Positions 12,320 to 22,003 of a stretch of 64,000 nucleotides of DNA are shown one piece after another (position 1 is the first letter of the stretch; each line of letters starts with the position of its first letter). The DNA is from Pseudomonas koreensis (GTDB lineage: Bacteria > Pseudomonadota > Gammaproteobacteria > Pseudomonadales > Pseudomonadaceae). The notes beneath the pieces are model-generated. The model worked only from the letters and a program-made list of their open reading frames with translations, was not told where the DNA came from and did no database searches. The stretch lies in the NCBI RefSeq assembly GCF_024169245.1, contig NZ_JALJWP010000001.1, positions 5,565,501-5,629,500 of the forward strand. The letters run 5' to 3'. Position numbers and translations under genes: made by a program.

Positions 12320-12348
12320 TTGAAGCACTTAATCATTGCTGCTATAGT
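12320..12348 (+). promoter_or_regulatory. predicted sigma-70 promoter of rne
   Basis: TTGAAG, 17 nt, TATAGT. Transcription would begin near 12355, giving a ~635-nt untranslated leader before the rne ATG. Confidence 0.75.
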
Positions 12349-12354
12349 CGCGAA

Positions 12355-12990
12355 CGCCGCCAAAAGCGGCCTGGACAGCGGAACCACGGTCAAAGACCGG
12401 CCCTGACCAACGCAATTCACCAGGGCGCGAGGCCGTCCTACGGGGCTTTCGCTACGTAACGGTGGAGTTTGCGGTTGTAACGAGCGCAGGTGACATGAGG
12501 CCTGAATTACACCGCCGAGCAGAGTTCTCACTCGCCCGGCAGGCAACATTCAAGGCCAGTTCACAAAGTGCAGTCGACTGCGAATGACCCCGAGCGGTTG
12601 CTTCGGAAACATCGCCTGAATTAGCCATGATGCGTGACCTCCCCTTTCGGAGCTCACGGTAAATGCCAACCCGCTGCGGATTCTGCGCGCGGCAGCACCC
12701 GAATTATCAGGGATACGTGTAGGGTGGAGATGCACAACCGCCGGACTGTGTAGCAACAAGCTTTGATCAAGACGCTTCATCTCGTCCACAGCCGCTGGTT
12801 GATTCCTCCTCCTGACTGAGTGCTTAAGTAGCCACAGCAAGCAGGACGCGTACGTCGCGGTATCGGCCCAATTGGCCGCACATCGCTGGACACGGGAATG
12901 GCCAACCACTCCCGACGCACCTGACACCGACCGTGAGAAGTCGTGTGTGCCGAACGCCGTTTCCGGCAGCCCGGAAACCGACGGTACTAC
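12355..12990 (+). promoter_or_regulatory. long structured 5' UTR of rne (rne-II-type leader)
   Basis: This stretch between the rne promoter and its ATG has no credible gene. It contains several GC-rich hairpins, for example CGGCC/GGCCG around 12864-12878, CGGGA(a)TGG/CCA(c)TCCCG at 12893-12914, and an 8-bp GTTTCCGG/CCGGAAAC stem at 12959-12978 ending 12 nt before the ATG. Pseudomonas rne genes are known to carry a conserved leader motif called rne-II, and enterobacterial RNase E represses itself by cutting its own leader. Autoregulation here is inferred. The Shine-Dalgarno is weak. Confidence 0.7.
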
Positions 12991-15900
12991 ATGAAAAGAA
13001 TGCTGATTAACGCAACTCAACCCGAAGAGTTGCGTGTTGCACTGGTAGATGGCCAGCGCCTCTACGACCTGGACATCGAATCCGGTGCACGCGAGCAGAA
13101 GAAGGCCAACATCTATAAAGGCCGCATCACTCGCATCGAACCAAGCCTTGAGGCTGCCTTTGTCGATTTCGGCTCCGAGCGCCACGGCTTCCTGCCCCTC
13201 AAAGAAATCTCCCGCGAATACTTCAAGAAAGCCCCTGAAGGCCGCGTCAACATCAAGGACGTCCTGAGCGAAGGCCAGGAAGTCATCGTCCAGGTCGAGA
13301 AAGAAGAACGTGGCAACAAGGGCGCTGCCCTGACCACTTTCATCAGCCTCGCCGGTCGTTACCTCGTGCTGATGCCGAACAACCCGCGTGCCGGCGGCAT
13401 CTCCCGTCGCATCGAAGGCGAAGAGCGCAACGAACTGCGTGAAGCGCTGAACGGTCTGGTCGCTCCGGCCGACATGGGTCTGATCGTGCGCACTGCAGGC
13501 CTGGGCCGCAGCAGCGAAGAAATGCAGTGGGACCTCGACTACCTGCTGCAACTGTGGACCGCCATCAAAGAAGCCTCGCTGGATCGCTCCGCGCCATTCC
13601 TGATCTATCAGGAAAGCAACGTGATCATCCGCGCCATCCGCGATTACCTGCGCCAGGACATCGGCGAAGTGCTGATCGACAGCGTTGAAGCCCAGGACGA
13701 AGCCCTGACCTTCATCCGCCAGGTGATGCCGCAGTACGCCAGCAAGATCAAGCTGTACGAAGACAGCGTGCCGCTGTTCAACCGTTTCCAGATCGAAAGC
13801 CAGATTGAGACCGCGTTCCAGCGCGTCGTCGAACTGCCTTCCGGCGGCTCCATCGTCATCGATCCGACCGAAGCCCTGGTGTCCATCGACATCAACTCGG
13901 CGCGCGCCACCAAAGGCAGCGACATTGAAGAAACCGCCCTGCAGACCAACCTTGAAGCCGCCGAAGAAATCGCCCGTCAGTTGCGCCTGCGCGACATCGG
14001 CGGCCTGATCGTCATCGACTTCATCGACATGACCCCGGCCAAGAACCAGCGCGCCGTGGAAGAGAAAGTCCGCGAATGCCTGGAAGCTGACCGCGCCCGC
14101 GTGCAGATCGGTCGTATCTCGCGTTTCGGCCTGCTGGAAATGTCCCGTCAGCGCCTGCGCCCATCGCTGGGCGAAAGCAGCGGCATCGTCTGCCCGCGTT
14201 GCAACGGCACCGGCATCATCCGTGACGTTGAATCGCTGTCGCTGGCCATTCTGCGCCTGATCGAAGAAGAAGCCCTGAAAGACCGCACCGCCGAAGTTCG
14301 CGCGCAAGTGCCGATCCCGGTCGCCGCGTTCCTGCTCAACGAAAAACGCAACTCGATCACCAAGATCGAACTGCGCACCCGTGCCCGTATCGTCATTCTG
14401 CCGAACGATCACCTCGAAACGCCGCACTTCGAAGTTCAGCGTTTGCGTGACGACAGCCCGGAAGCCGCGACCAACCAGTCCAGCTACGAAATCGCTGCCG
14501 CCGCTGCCGAAGTCGAAGAAGTCCAGCCTGCCGCTGCGACCCGCACTCTGGTTCGCCAGGAAGCTGCGGTGAAAACTGCCCCGGCCCGTGCGAACGCACC
14601 GGTGCCGACCGAAGTTGCACCTGCCGCACCTGTTCCGGCACCGGTTGCCGCGCCTGAGCCAAGCCTGTTCAAGGGTCTGGTGAAGTCGCTGGTCAGCCTG
14701 TTCGCCACCAAGGAAGAGCCAGCCGCACCGGTCGCTGTTGCGAAACCGGCTGCCACCGAGCGTCCTGCCCGCAACGAAGAACGTCGCAACGGTCGTCAGC
14801 AGAGCCGCAACCGTAACGGTCGTCGCGATGAAGAACGCAAGCCACGCGAGGAACGTGCTCCACGTGAAGAGCGTGCCCCACGCGAGCCGCGCGAAGAGCG
14901 TCAGCCTCGTGAAGCCCGTGAGCCGCGTGAGACCCGCAGCGAAGCGCCGGTAGCCCGCGAAGAGCGCGCACCACGTGCCCCGCGTGAAGAACGTGCACCG
15001 CGCGCACCGCGTGAAGATCGCAAGCCGCGTGGCGAGCGTGAAGAACGCGTACGTGAACTGCGCGAGCCACTGGACGCCGCGCCAGTCGCAGCCGCAGCCA
15101 CCGCTGCCGTGTCGACTGAAGACCGTCCGGCCCGTCAGCCACGCGAAGAACGCGCTCCGCGTCCGCCGCGTGAAGAACGTCAACCGCGCGCCGAACAAGC
15201 CGCTGCTGCCGTCGCTGAAGAAGAAGTGAACACCAATAACGAAGAGCAACTGCCGGAAGACGGTCAGGACAACGCCGAAGGCGATCGTCCACGTCGTCGC
15301 TCCCGTGGTCAGCGTCGTCGCAGCAACCGCCGCGAGCGTCAGCGTGATGCCAACGGCAATGTGATCGAAGGTTCGGAAGAATCCGAGTCCGCTGAAAACG
15401 CTGGTGAGCCAAGCACTGCCGATCTGGCCGCTGGCCTGGCCGTCACCGCCGCCGTTGCCAGCAGCACCATCAGCGCTCCGGCTGAAGCTCAGGCCCACGA
15501 GCAGGCTGAGCGCGCTACCGCCGCCACACTGGAAACTGCTCCAGTCGAAGCGCCGGTTGTCGAAGCCACCACTCCTGTGGAAGTGACCGCTGCGCCGGAG
15601 ATCGAAGTCGCCCCGGTCCGCGAAGCTCAGCCTCAGGTTGAAGCAGCGGCTGAACCGGAAGCTGTCGTTGAAGCGCCAGCTGCCGCCACTGAGCCAGCGG
15701 TTGAAACCGTCACTGAAGAAGTGACCAAAACCGTGCGTGAAGTTCGCGAAGAGCAGACTGCGTTCAACTGGGTTGCCGAGCCAGCCGTCACTGAGACTCC
15801 AGCGCCAGTCGCTGAAGCCGAAGTACCGCAGGCCATGGTTTCCGAGCCAGTGGTCGCAGCGGCCGAGCCGGCTCCAGCGCCTGCGGTTGAAGCTCCAGCA

Positions 15901-16263
15901 GTCGAAGCACCGGCTGTCGAAGCTCCAGCCATTGTCGAAGCACCGGCCCCAGTGGTTGAAGCTCCGGCTCCGGTCAGCGCCCTGACGCCAAACGGCCGCG
16001 CGCCAAACGACCCGCGTGAAGTGCGTCGTCGCAAGCGTGAAGCCGAGCGTCTGCAGAAGGAAGCCGAACTGGCTGCCGCTGCGGCGCCAGTGGCTGCCGA
16101 ACCTGCCGCTGCGGCTGAAGTGGTCGAGGCAGCCCCTGCCCCGGTCGCTGAAGAAGCATCGGTTGAAGCGGTGATCGCTGAAGCACCACGGTCCGTTCAG
16201 GATGCGGTCGAGCAGCGCGAAGAAGCTCAGGAAAAAGAGCACGAGCCTAAACCACTCGTGTAA
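12991..16263 (+). CDS. rne: ribonuclease E
   Basis: Essential endoribonuclease and degradosome scaffold that starts mRNA decay and processes rRNA and tRNA. The 1090-aa protein has a catalytic half with an S1 domain (~35-120), the metal-binding aspartates D300 ([13 protein letters not shown]) and D343 (VIDFIDM), and the Zn-link C401/C404 (CPRCNGTG). After ~530 the chain is disordered: a membrane-binding-like amphipathic segment ([15 protein letters not shown], ~555-570), an Arg/Glu-rich RNA-binding block built from [12 protein letters not shown] repeats (~600-740), an [18 protein letters not shown] block, a long Ala/Pro/Glu/Val tract with VEAPA repeats, and a basic [15 protein letters not shown] helix near 1006-1022. 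The start [10 protein letters not shown] is the family N-terminus; an upstream ATG at 12943 is in the leader. Confidence 0.97.
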   Translation: MKRMLINATQPEELRVALVDGQRLYDLDIESGAREQKKANIYKGRITRIEPSLEAAFVDFGSERHGFLPLKEISREYFKKAPEGRVNIKDVLSEGQEVIVQVEKEERGNKGAALTTFISLAGRYLVLMPNNPRAGGISRRIEGEERNELREALNGLVAPADMGLIVRTAGLGRSSEEMQWDLDYLLQLWTAIKEASLDRSAPFLIYQESNVIIRAIRDYLRQDIGEVLIDSVEAQDEALTFIRQVMPQYASKIKLYEDSVPLFNRFQIESQIETAFQRVVELPSGGSIVIDPTEALVSIDINSARATKGSDIEETALQTNLEAAEEIARQLRLRDIGGLIVIDFIDMTPAKNQRAVEEKVRECLEADRARVQIGRISRFGLLEMSRQRLRPSLGESSGIVCPRCNGTGIIRDVESLSLAILRLIEEEALKDRTAEVRAQVPIPVAAFLLNEKRNSITKIELRTRARIVILPNDHLETPHFEVQRLRDDSPEAATNQSSYEIAAAAAEVEEVQPAAATRTLVRQEAAVKTAPARANAPVPTEVAPAAPVPAPVAAPEPSLFKGLVKSLVSLFATKEEPAAPVAVAKPAATERPARNEERRNGRQQSRNRNGRRDEERKPREERAPREERAPREPREERQPREAREPRETRSEAPVAREERAPRAPREERAPRAPREDRKPRGEREERVRELREPLDAAPVAAAATAAVSTEDRPARQPREERAPRPPREERQPRAEQAAAAVAEEEVNTNNEEQLPEDGQDNAEGDRPRRRSRGQRRRSNRRERQRDANGNVIEGSEESESAENAGEPSTADLAAGLAVTAAVASSTISAPAEAQAHEQAERATAATLETAPVEAPVVEATTPVEVTAAPEIEVAPVREAQPQVEAAAEPEAVVEAPAAATEPAVETVTEEVTKTVREVREEQTAFNWVAEPAVTETPAPVAEAEVPQAMVSEPVVAAAEPAPAPAVEAPAVEAPAVEAPAIVEAPAPVVEAPAPVSALTPNGRAPNDPREVRRRKREAERLQKEAELAAAAAPVAAEPAAAAEVVEAAPAPVAEEASVEAVIAEAPRSVQDAVEQREEAQEKEHEPKPLV

Positions 16264-16276
16264 TTCCTGAAGCCAT

Positions 16277-16316
16277 TAAAAAGCCCCGCCTGGTGAAAGC
16301 CTGGCGGGGCTTTTTA
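16277..16316 (+). terminator. intrinsic terminator of rne
   Basis: Stem AAGCCCCGCC/GGCGGGGCTT with a 12-nt loop and a T5 tail, 14 bp after the rne stop. Confidence 0.9.
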
Positions 16317-16372
16317 TTGCCTGCGATTCAGGCCGCACCGATGCTCACTCCTACAGGGGATTTGTGCATGGC

Positions 16373-16969
16373 TCAGGAATGAGGAAATACCAACGATTCA
16401 GGCACATCGATATCCCACAACACCCCCGAATCATCCACCGCCACTTCCACCACCCGCCCCTGCGCAAACAACGGCCGGGCGCCCTTATCGCCAGTCAATG
16501 CCTGCAATTGCGTGCCAAACGAACGACCAAACCCCACTGGATGGCCAAACTCGCCGTTCAGCACCGGCACGCTTACCGCATCATCAGCCAGCGCCGCGAC
16601 CACTCTTTCTATAGTCGACGGCAAGATAAACGGCATATCTCCAAGCACAATCAACCAGCCATCCGCATCGGCACTGGCCGCAACACCTGCTGCAATGCTG
16701 TCGCCCATGCCGGTCGACTCGATCGACACCACGTCGCAGCCGTAGGCCTGAGCCATGCGCATCGCCTGCGGTCGCGCTTCGGTCGTGACCAGTACGCGCT
16801 TGTCGAGGCTGGCCGGCAGATTCACCAGCACCTGCTCAATCACCGAGCGCACCGCGCCGTCACGCCCCGTGCAGTCAGCGAGCAATTTGTCTTTGTCGGG
16901 GCCGGCGATCTGGCGAAAGCGCTTGCCCTCGCCCGCTGCCAGCACGATCACTGCGATGGATTGGCTCAT
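16373..16969 (-). CDS. molybdenum cofactor cytidylyltransferase-like protein (MocA family)
   Basis: A 198-aa nucleotidyltransferase of the MobA/MocA fold. The N-terminal LAAGEGKRF loop and GDMPFI metal motif bind the CTP, and GHPVGF is the cofactor-side motif. MocA enzymes add CMP to molybdopterin to make the dinucleotide cofactor used by xanthine-oxidase-family enzymes. It overlaps the XdhC gene by 4 bp (ATGA) at the end of the molybdenum-hydroxylase operon, so it very likely matures that enzyme. Confidence 0.85.
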   Translation of the reverse strand: MSQSIAVIVLAAGEGKRFRQIAGPDKDKLLADCTGRDGAVRSVIEQVLVNLPASLDKRVLVTTEARPQAMRMAQAYGCDVVSIESTGMGDSIAAGVAASADADGWLIVLGDMPFILPSTIERVVAALADDAVSVPVLNGEFGHPVGFGRSFGTQLQALTGDKGARPLFAQGRVVEVAVDDSGVLWDIDVPESLVFPHS

Positions 16970-17946
16970 GCACCCTCCAGCGCTTTCTTCTGTTTCAGTT
17001 CCACACCGTTCTTGATCGCGACAATTTCCGCCAGCAACGACAAGGCGATCTCTGCTGGAGAATGACTGCCGATGTGCAGGCCGATCGGCCCGTGCAAGCG
17101 ATCAATCGACGCTTGGGACAAGCCTAGCTGAGCGAGGTTTTCCCGGCGCTTCTGGCTGTTGACCCGCGAGCCCAGCGCGCCGACGTAAAACGCCGGCGAG
17201 TCGAGCGCAGTAAGCAACGCCATGTCGTCCAGCCGAGGATCGTGGGTCAAGGCGACAATCGCCGTGCGCTCGTCGGTCTGGATGTTCAGCACCGCTTCGT
17301 CCGGCATGCCGGGAACAAAACGGCCATGTTGCTCTTCCCAGCCGTAGACAAACTCGGTACGTGGATCGCAGATCAGCACTTCGAAATCCAGCAGCCGCGC
17401 CATGTCAGCAACGTAGCGCGACAACTGCCCGGCGCCGATCAGCAACAGGCGCCAGCGCGGGCCATAAATCGCTCGCAGGACTTTGCCGTCGAACACCAGT
17501 GAGTCGGATTTAGTCGCCGGAGTTAACAGCACCTCGCCGGTTTCGATGTTCAATTCCCGGGCAACGATTTCGTGATTTTCGCAACGCTGCAGCAGCTCGG
17601 CCACCCACGCCGGGTCACCGACGCGCTCTTCGGTCAGGCGCAGAGTACCGCCGCATGGCAGGCCAAAACGCGCGGCCTCTTCGCGGGTCACGCCATAGGT
17701 AATCATCTGCACCGGCGGGCCATCGGTGGCGATACGGCCGTCGTGCAGCCGCGCGATCAAGTCATCCTCGACACAGCCGCCCGAAACCGAACCGATCACC
17801 ACGCCGTCCTCGCGCAAGGCGAGCATGGCGCCGGGCGAGCGCGGCGCGGTGCCCCAGGTCTGCACCACGCTGAACAGCACCACCCGGTGCCCGGCGCGGC
17901 GCCATTCGAGGACGCTGCGCAGGACGTTGAGATCGACGCTGTCCAT
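16966..17946 (-). CDS. XdhC/CoxI family molybdenum cofactor insertion protein
   Basis: XdhC-type chaperones bind molybdenum cofactor, help sulfurate it and hand it to the apo-enzyme. The 326-aa protein has the N-terminal XdhC/CoxI domain (WGTAPRSPGAM, GSVSGGCVEDDL) and a C-terminal Rossmann domain (LLIGAGQLSRYVADMA; GALGSRVNSQKRR). The start ATG at 17946 overlaps the large-subunit stop (TAATG). The upstream ATG at 18036 lies within that gene and was rejected. Confidence 0.9.
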   Translation of the reverse strand: MDSVDLNVLRSVLEWRRAGHRVVLFSVVQTWGTAPRSPGAMLALREDGVVIGSVSGGCVEDDLIARLHDGRIATDGPPVQMITYGVTREEAARFGLPCGGTLRLTEERVGDPAWVAELLQRCENHEIVARELNIETGEVLLTPATKSDSLVFDGKVLRAIYGPRWRLLLIGAGQLSRYVADMARLLDFEVLICDPRTEFVYGWEEQHGRFVPGMPDEAVLNIQTDERTAIVALTHDPRLDDMALLTALDSPAFYVGALGSRVNSQKRRENLAQLGLSQASIDRLHGPIGLHIGSHSPAEIALSLLAEIVAIKNGVELKQKKALEGA

Positions 17947-20267
17947 TACGCCTCCGCCTTCTGCCAGCCTTGCAACTGATAACGCACTGGCAGATTGCGG
18001 ATACGCTTGCCGGTCGCGGCGAAGATCGCATTGCACAGCGCCGGAGCGATCGGCGGCACACCCGGCTCACCAACGCCACCCAACGGCACATCACCCGGCG
18101 GCGTGACCAGATGCACGGCGACTTCCTTCGGCGCCAGCGACATGCGCGCGACTTCGTACATATGGAAGTTGTCCTGCTGCACCTTGCCGTCCTTGAAGCT
18201 GATTTCACCGAGCACGGCATTGCCCAGGCCCATGACGCACGCGCCTTCGAACTGCGAACGGATACGCTCGGGGTTGATCTGCGGCCCGCAGTCCACAGCG
18301 ATGTCGGCCTTGTGCACGATCAGCGAACCGTCGTCCTTGACCTCGACTTCGATCACCGCCGCCACGTAGGTGACGAAGCTGTAATGCACCGCCAGACCGA
18401 GGCCGCGGCCCTTGGGCAGTTTGCGTCCCCAACCGGCAGCCTTGGCGGCTGTTTCCAACACCGTGCGCATGCGCCCGGTGTCGATCGGATAACGCTCGGG
18501 CGATTCGCCGTAGTTCCACTCTTCGCTCAAGGTGCGTGGATCGATCTGCCGATCCGGGCCGAGCAGTTTGATCTGGTACTTGAGCGGATCTTCACCGGCC
18601 TTGTGCGCCAGTTCATCAACGAAACTCTGAATCGCAAAGCCATGGGGAATGTTCGATACCGAGCGGTACCAGCCGACCCGCGTGTGCACTTTGGCTTCGG
18701 GGTTTTCCAGGCGCACGTTGGGAATCGCGTAGGCCATGTTGGTAAAGCCCATGCCCAGCTCGAACGCCGCTTCATGGTTCATGTCCGGGGCAAACAGTGC
18801 AGTGATGCTTGGCGCCACGGTGCGATGCAGCCAACCGGACGGCATGCCGTTCTTGTCGATGCCGGCCTTCAGGTACTCCGCCGAGACGGTGTGAAAATAC
18901 GAGTTGTGGATGTCGTCTTCACGCGTCCACTGCACCCGTACAGCCTTGCCCGGAAATTCCTTGGCGAGAATCGCCGCTTCGACGACGAAGTCCGGTTTCG
19001 ACTTGCGCCCGAACCCACCGCCCAGCAGCGTCACGTTGAAAGTGACCTTTTCGAACGGTACACCCAGGCGCTCGGCGATGCGCTCACGGGTGACCTGCGG
19101 TGCCTGGCTCGGCGCCCAGGCCTCGCACACGCCGTCCTTGAACCGCGCAATGGCGACCATCGGTTCCATCGGCGCCTGCGCCAGATGCGGCAGGTAATAC
19201 GAAGCTTCGAGGGTGCTGGCAGCGCTGCTCAAAGCCTTGTCGATGTCGCCAGTGTTGCGCACCACTTTGCCGGCTTTCAGCGACGCGGCTTCGAGTTCCT
19301 TACGATAGGCAATCGAGTCGTAACTGGCGTTAGGGCCGTCGTCCCACTCGATCTTCAGCGCCTCGCGGCCCTTGATCGCCGCCCATGTATTGCTGGCGAC
19401 GACTGCGACGCCGCCCAGCGGCTGAAACTCCGACGGCAATGGCCGGCCTTCGATCTGAATGACTTTTAGCACGCCGGGGACTTTCAGTGCGGCGCTGTCA
19501 TCGAGGCTTTTGACCTTGCCGCCATACACCGCCGGGCGAGCGATGGTGGCGTAGAGCATGCCGTCGAAATGCACGTCGGCGCCGTACACCGCGCGGCCAT
19601 TGACGATATCGGCACCGTCGATGGCCTTGGTGCCTTCCTTACCGATGTAGCGAAATTCCGACGGCTGCTTGAGACGCAGGCTGTCACGCGCCGGTACTGC
19701 CAACGCACTGGCCGCAGCGGCAAGCTCGCCATACCCCAGCTCGCGGCCGGACGGTTTGTGAATGACCTTGTGCAACTGCGCATGGCATTCGCCGACCGGC
19801 ACTTTCCATTGCGCAGCGGCAGCCTGCTCGAGCATGGTCCGCGCGGCCGCGCCACAACGACGCATCGGTTCGTACCAGTGCCGCATGCTGCGCGAACCGT
19901 CGGTGTCCTGGTTGCCGAAGCGCACTTCGTCACCCGGCGCCTGCTGCACTTTGACCTGCGCCCAATCGGCCTCCAGTTCATCGGCAACCACCATGCTCAG
20001 GCTGGTGCGCACACCCTGGCCCATTTCCGAACGGTTGCACACCACGGTGACGCTGCCATCCGCGGCGATGCTCACGTAGACCTTGGGGTCGTCGATCCAG
20101 CCATTGGGCATGCCGTCGGCGCCGAACTTCTTCGCCGCGTCATCGGCCAGCGCATCCTGCCAGCCCCAGCTCGCGGCGAGAACCAGCGCGCTGGTGGCGC
20201 CGACGCCTTTGAGAAAGCCACGGCGGCTGAGGTTGCTCAGGGCGAAATCATTCGGGACGCGGCTCAT
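17946..20267 (-). CDS. molybdopterin-binding hydroxylase large subunit, IorB-like, Tat-exported
   Basis: Catalytic subunit of a xanthine-oxidase-family hydroxylase/aldehyde oxidoreductase, 773 aa. A twin-arginine signal is visible at about residues 14-35 (SRRGFLKGVGA followed by a hydrophobic stretch and an AxA-like site), so the mature enzyme should be periplasmic. Molybdopterin-binding repeats follow, with LLGGGFGRKSKPD and GGVGEPGVPPIAPAL near the C-terminus, where the glutamate of GVGEPG is the conserved catalytic residue. Isoquinoline 1-oxidoreductase is the closest characterised type known to me. The natural substrate is unknown: aldehydes or N-heterocycles are possible. No cytochrome subunit is encoded beside it. 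Confidence 0.88.
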   Translation of the reverse strand: MSRVPNDFALSNLSRRGFLKGVGATSALVLAASWGWQDALADDAAKKFGADGMPNGWIDDPKVYVSIAADGSVTVVCNRSEMGQGVRTSLSMVVADELEADWAQVKVQQAPGDEVRFGNQDTDGSRSMRHWYEPMRRCGAAARTMLEQAAAAQWKVPVGECHAQLHKVIHKPSGRELGYGELAAAASALAVPARDSLRLKQPSEFRYIGKEGTKAIDGADIVNGRAVYGADVHFDGMLYATIARPAVYGGKVKSLDDSAALKVPGVLKVIQIEGRPLPSEFQPLGGVAVVASNTWAAIKGREALKIEWDDGPNASYDSIAYRKELEAASLKAGKVVRNTGDIDKALSSAASTLEASYYLPHLAQAPMEPMVAIARFKDGVCEAWAPSQAPQVTRERIAERLGVPFEKVTFNVTLLGGGFGRKSKPDFVVEAAILAKEFPGKAVRVQWTREDDIHNSYFHTVSAEYLKAGIDKNGMPSGWLHRTVAPSITALFAPDMNHEAAFELGMGFTNMAYAIPNVRLENPEAKVHTRVGWYRSVSNIPHGFAIQSFVDELAHKAGEDPLKYQIKLLGPDRQIDPRTLSEEWNYGESPERYPIDTGRMRTVLETAAKAAGWGRKLPKGRGLGLAVHYSFVTYVAAVIEVEVKDDGSLIVHKADIAVDCGPQINPERIRSQFEGACVMGLGNAVLGEISFKDGKVQQDNFHMYEVARMSLAPKEVAVHLVTPPGDVPLGGVGEPGVPPIAPALCNAIFAATGKRIRNLPVRYQLQGWQKAEA

Positions 20268-20734
20268 GCCTTCACCTCCTTCAGGTGAGTGGAGGCCTGG
20301 CGGATCGCGGTTTTGATCCGGTTGTAGGTGCCGCAGCGGCAGATGTTGCCGACCATGGCCTCTTCGATCTGCTCGTCGCTCGGGTTGGGGTTGGTTTTCA
20401 GCAGAGCGGTGGCCGACATGATCTGCCCGCCCTGGCAATAACCGCATTGGGCCACGGCGCTGTCGAGCCAGGCTTGCTGAACGACCTTGCCCACCGGATC
20501 GGCGTGGAGATTGTCGATGGTGGTGACGTTCTGGCCGATCACCGAGCTGATCGGGGTGATGCAACTACGCGCGGGCAAGCCGTCGATGTGGATGGTGCAA
20601 GCGCCGCACAGGCCCATGCCGCAACCGAACTTGGTGCCGTTGTAACCGGCGACGTCACGAATCGCCCACAACAGCGGCATGTCTTCGGTGACATCGAGGG
20701 AGTGGTCTTGACCGTTGAGTTTCAGGGTAATCAT
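20264..20734 (-). CDS. 2Fe-2S subunit of molybdenum hydroxylase, IorA-like
   Basis: Electron-transfer subunit, 156 aa from MITLKLNGQD. The plant-ferredoxin-type cluster is bound by C38, C43, C46 and C58 (GCGMGLCGAC...SC), and the second cluster by C97, C100, C132 and C134 (CGYCQGGQ; ICRCGT). There is no FAD domain, as in two-subunit IorAB enzymes. It has no signal peptide and so would ride with the Tat signal of the large subunit, with which it overlaps by 4 bp. A start 14 codons upstream is possible, but the chosen one matches the family N-terminus. Confidence 0.9.
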   Translation of the reverse strand: MITLKLNGQDHSLDVTEDMPLLWAIRDVAGYNGTKFGCGMGLCGACTIHIDGLPARSCITPISSVIGQNVTTIDNLHADPVGKVVQQAWLDSAVAQCGYCQGGQIMSATALLKTNPNPSDEQIEEAMVGNICRCGTYNRIKTAIRQASTHLKEVKA

Positions 20735-20923
20735 GGGCACGCCCGCATATTTTTTAGTGGTTATGGGGTCGAGCAATCTGCCGCCGGAAAATCAGCGGTG
20801 GGTTCGCGCAGATCGACTCAGGCTAATCAGGCTCTCTTGCGCCGACGGGAACGTCTGCACCGGGCCTTTGGGTGGAGCAAATGGTAGGTATCGTTAGGTC
20901 GCTAAGTTAACCCAGCATTAACA

Positions 20924-20960
20924 AAAAAGCCCTGCACTTTTTCATCAGTGCAGGGCTTTG
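20924..20960 (-). terminator. intrinsic terminator of the comEC-murB operon
   Basis: GCCCTGCAC/GTGCAGGGC stem flanked by A/T runs. On the minus strand it lies 24 bp past the murB stop and ends in T6. Confidence 0.88.
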
Positions 20961-20983
20961 GTTGACGTCAGGCAAGCGTAGCC

Positions 20984-22003
20984 TCAATACCTGTTGGGCT
21001 CCATTTCCAGTTCAACCTGAAAGCGCTCGGCGATGTCTTTCTGGATACGTTGCGCCAGGTCGAGCAGTTGCAGGCCGGTGGCCGTGCCGTAGTTGACCAG
21101 CACCAGCGCCTGCAACTTGTGCACGCCAGCATCGCCGTCGCGGAAACCCTTCCAGCCGGCGCGCTCGATCAGCCAGCCAGCGGCCAGTTTCATCTGCCCG
21201 TCCGCTTGCGGGTAAGCCACCAGATCCGGGTGCTGCGTTTTGATCTGCGTGACCACCGCGGCGGGCACCAGCGGATTCTTGAAGAAGCTGCCGGCGTTGC
21301 CGAGCACCGCCGGGTCCGGGAGTTTTTCGCTGCGGATGCTGCAGATTGCGCGGCTGACGTCAGCGGGCGTCGGTTGCTCGATGCCCTGCTCGCTCAGGCG
21401 CTGACGCACCGGGCCATATTCCAGATGCAGATGGGCGGCGCGATCGAGCTTGAAGCGCACCCGCAGGATCAACCAACGTCCCGGCTGCTGCTTGAACAGG
21501 CTGTCGCGGTAGCCGAAGTTGCATTCTTCCAGGCTGAAATCACGCAGCTCGCCGCTTTCGCGGTCCAGCGCGGTCAGGCCGGCAAACACGTCTTTGATCT
21601 CGACGCCATAGGCACCGATGTTCTGCATCGGCGCGGCGCCGACGGTGCCGGGAATCAGGCTGAGGTTTTCCAGCCCGGCCAGACCCTGGGCCAGCGTGTG
21701 CTGGACGAACGGGTGCCATGGCTCGCCCGCTTCCGCCTCGACAACCACGTGACTGCCATCGTCGCTGAGCAGACGAATGCCGCGAGTGGCCATGCGCAAC
21801 ACCAACGCCGGAATATCCGCCGTCAGCAGCAAATTGCTGCCGCCGCCGATCACCAGTAACGGCACGTCATGGCACGCGGCATAGGCCAGCGCTTCGCGGA
21901 CGTCGTCGTCGCTGTGGGCTTCGGCAAACAGTTGCGCACGCACATCGACGCCAAAGGTGTTGAAGGCTTTTAGTGATACCTGCGGTTGGACCTGCAAACT
22001 CAT
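20984..22003 (-). CDS. murB: UDP-N-acetylenolpyruvoylglucosamine reductase
   Basis: FAD enzyme that reduces UDP-GlcNAc-enolpyruvate to UDP-MurNAc. The 339-aa length and the C-terminal region mark the E. coli (type I) form. FAD-binding block PLLVIGGGSNLLL, IPGTVGAAPMQNIGAYG, and GNAGSFFKNP with the proton-donor serine are all visible. It is the last gene of the operon, overlapping the phosphatase gene by 4 bp, and is followed by a terminator. Confidence 0.96.
   Translation of the reverse strand: MSLQVQPQVSLKAFNTFGVDVRAQLFAEAHSDDDVREALAYAACHDVPLLVIGGGSNLLLTADIPALVLRMATRGIRLLSDDGSHVVVEAEAGEPWHPFVQHTLAQGLAGLENLSLIPGTVGAAPMQNIGAYGVEIKDVFAGLTALDRESGELRDFSLEECNFGYRDSLFKQQPGRWLILRVRFKLDRAAHLHLEYGPVRQRLSEQGIEQPTPADVSRAICSIRSEKLPDPAVLGNAGSFFKNPLVPAAVVTQIKTQHPDLVAYPQADGQMKLAAGWLIERAGWKGFRDGDAGVHKLQALVLVNYGTATGLQLLDLAQRIQKDIAERFQVELEMEPNRY

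Noticed and set aside
11332..12549. rluC starting at the far upstream in-frame codon (12549)
   Set aside because: The extra ~86 residues would be translated from the antisense of the rne promoter and leader and match nothing in the family.
12550..16242. A 1230-codon open frame antisense to rne
   Set aside because: It runs through the whole rne gene on the other strand, starts in no recognisable domain, is composed of Phe/Gly/Arg-rich runs mirroring rne codon bias and repeats, and the sense gene is certain.
17970..19469. A 499-codon plus-strand frame inside the molybdenum hydroxylase large subunit gene
   Set aside because: The minus-strand gene has full family motifs and overlapping operon junctions; the plus frame has none.
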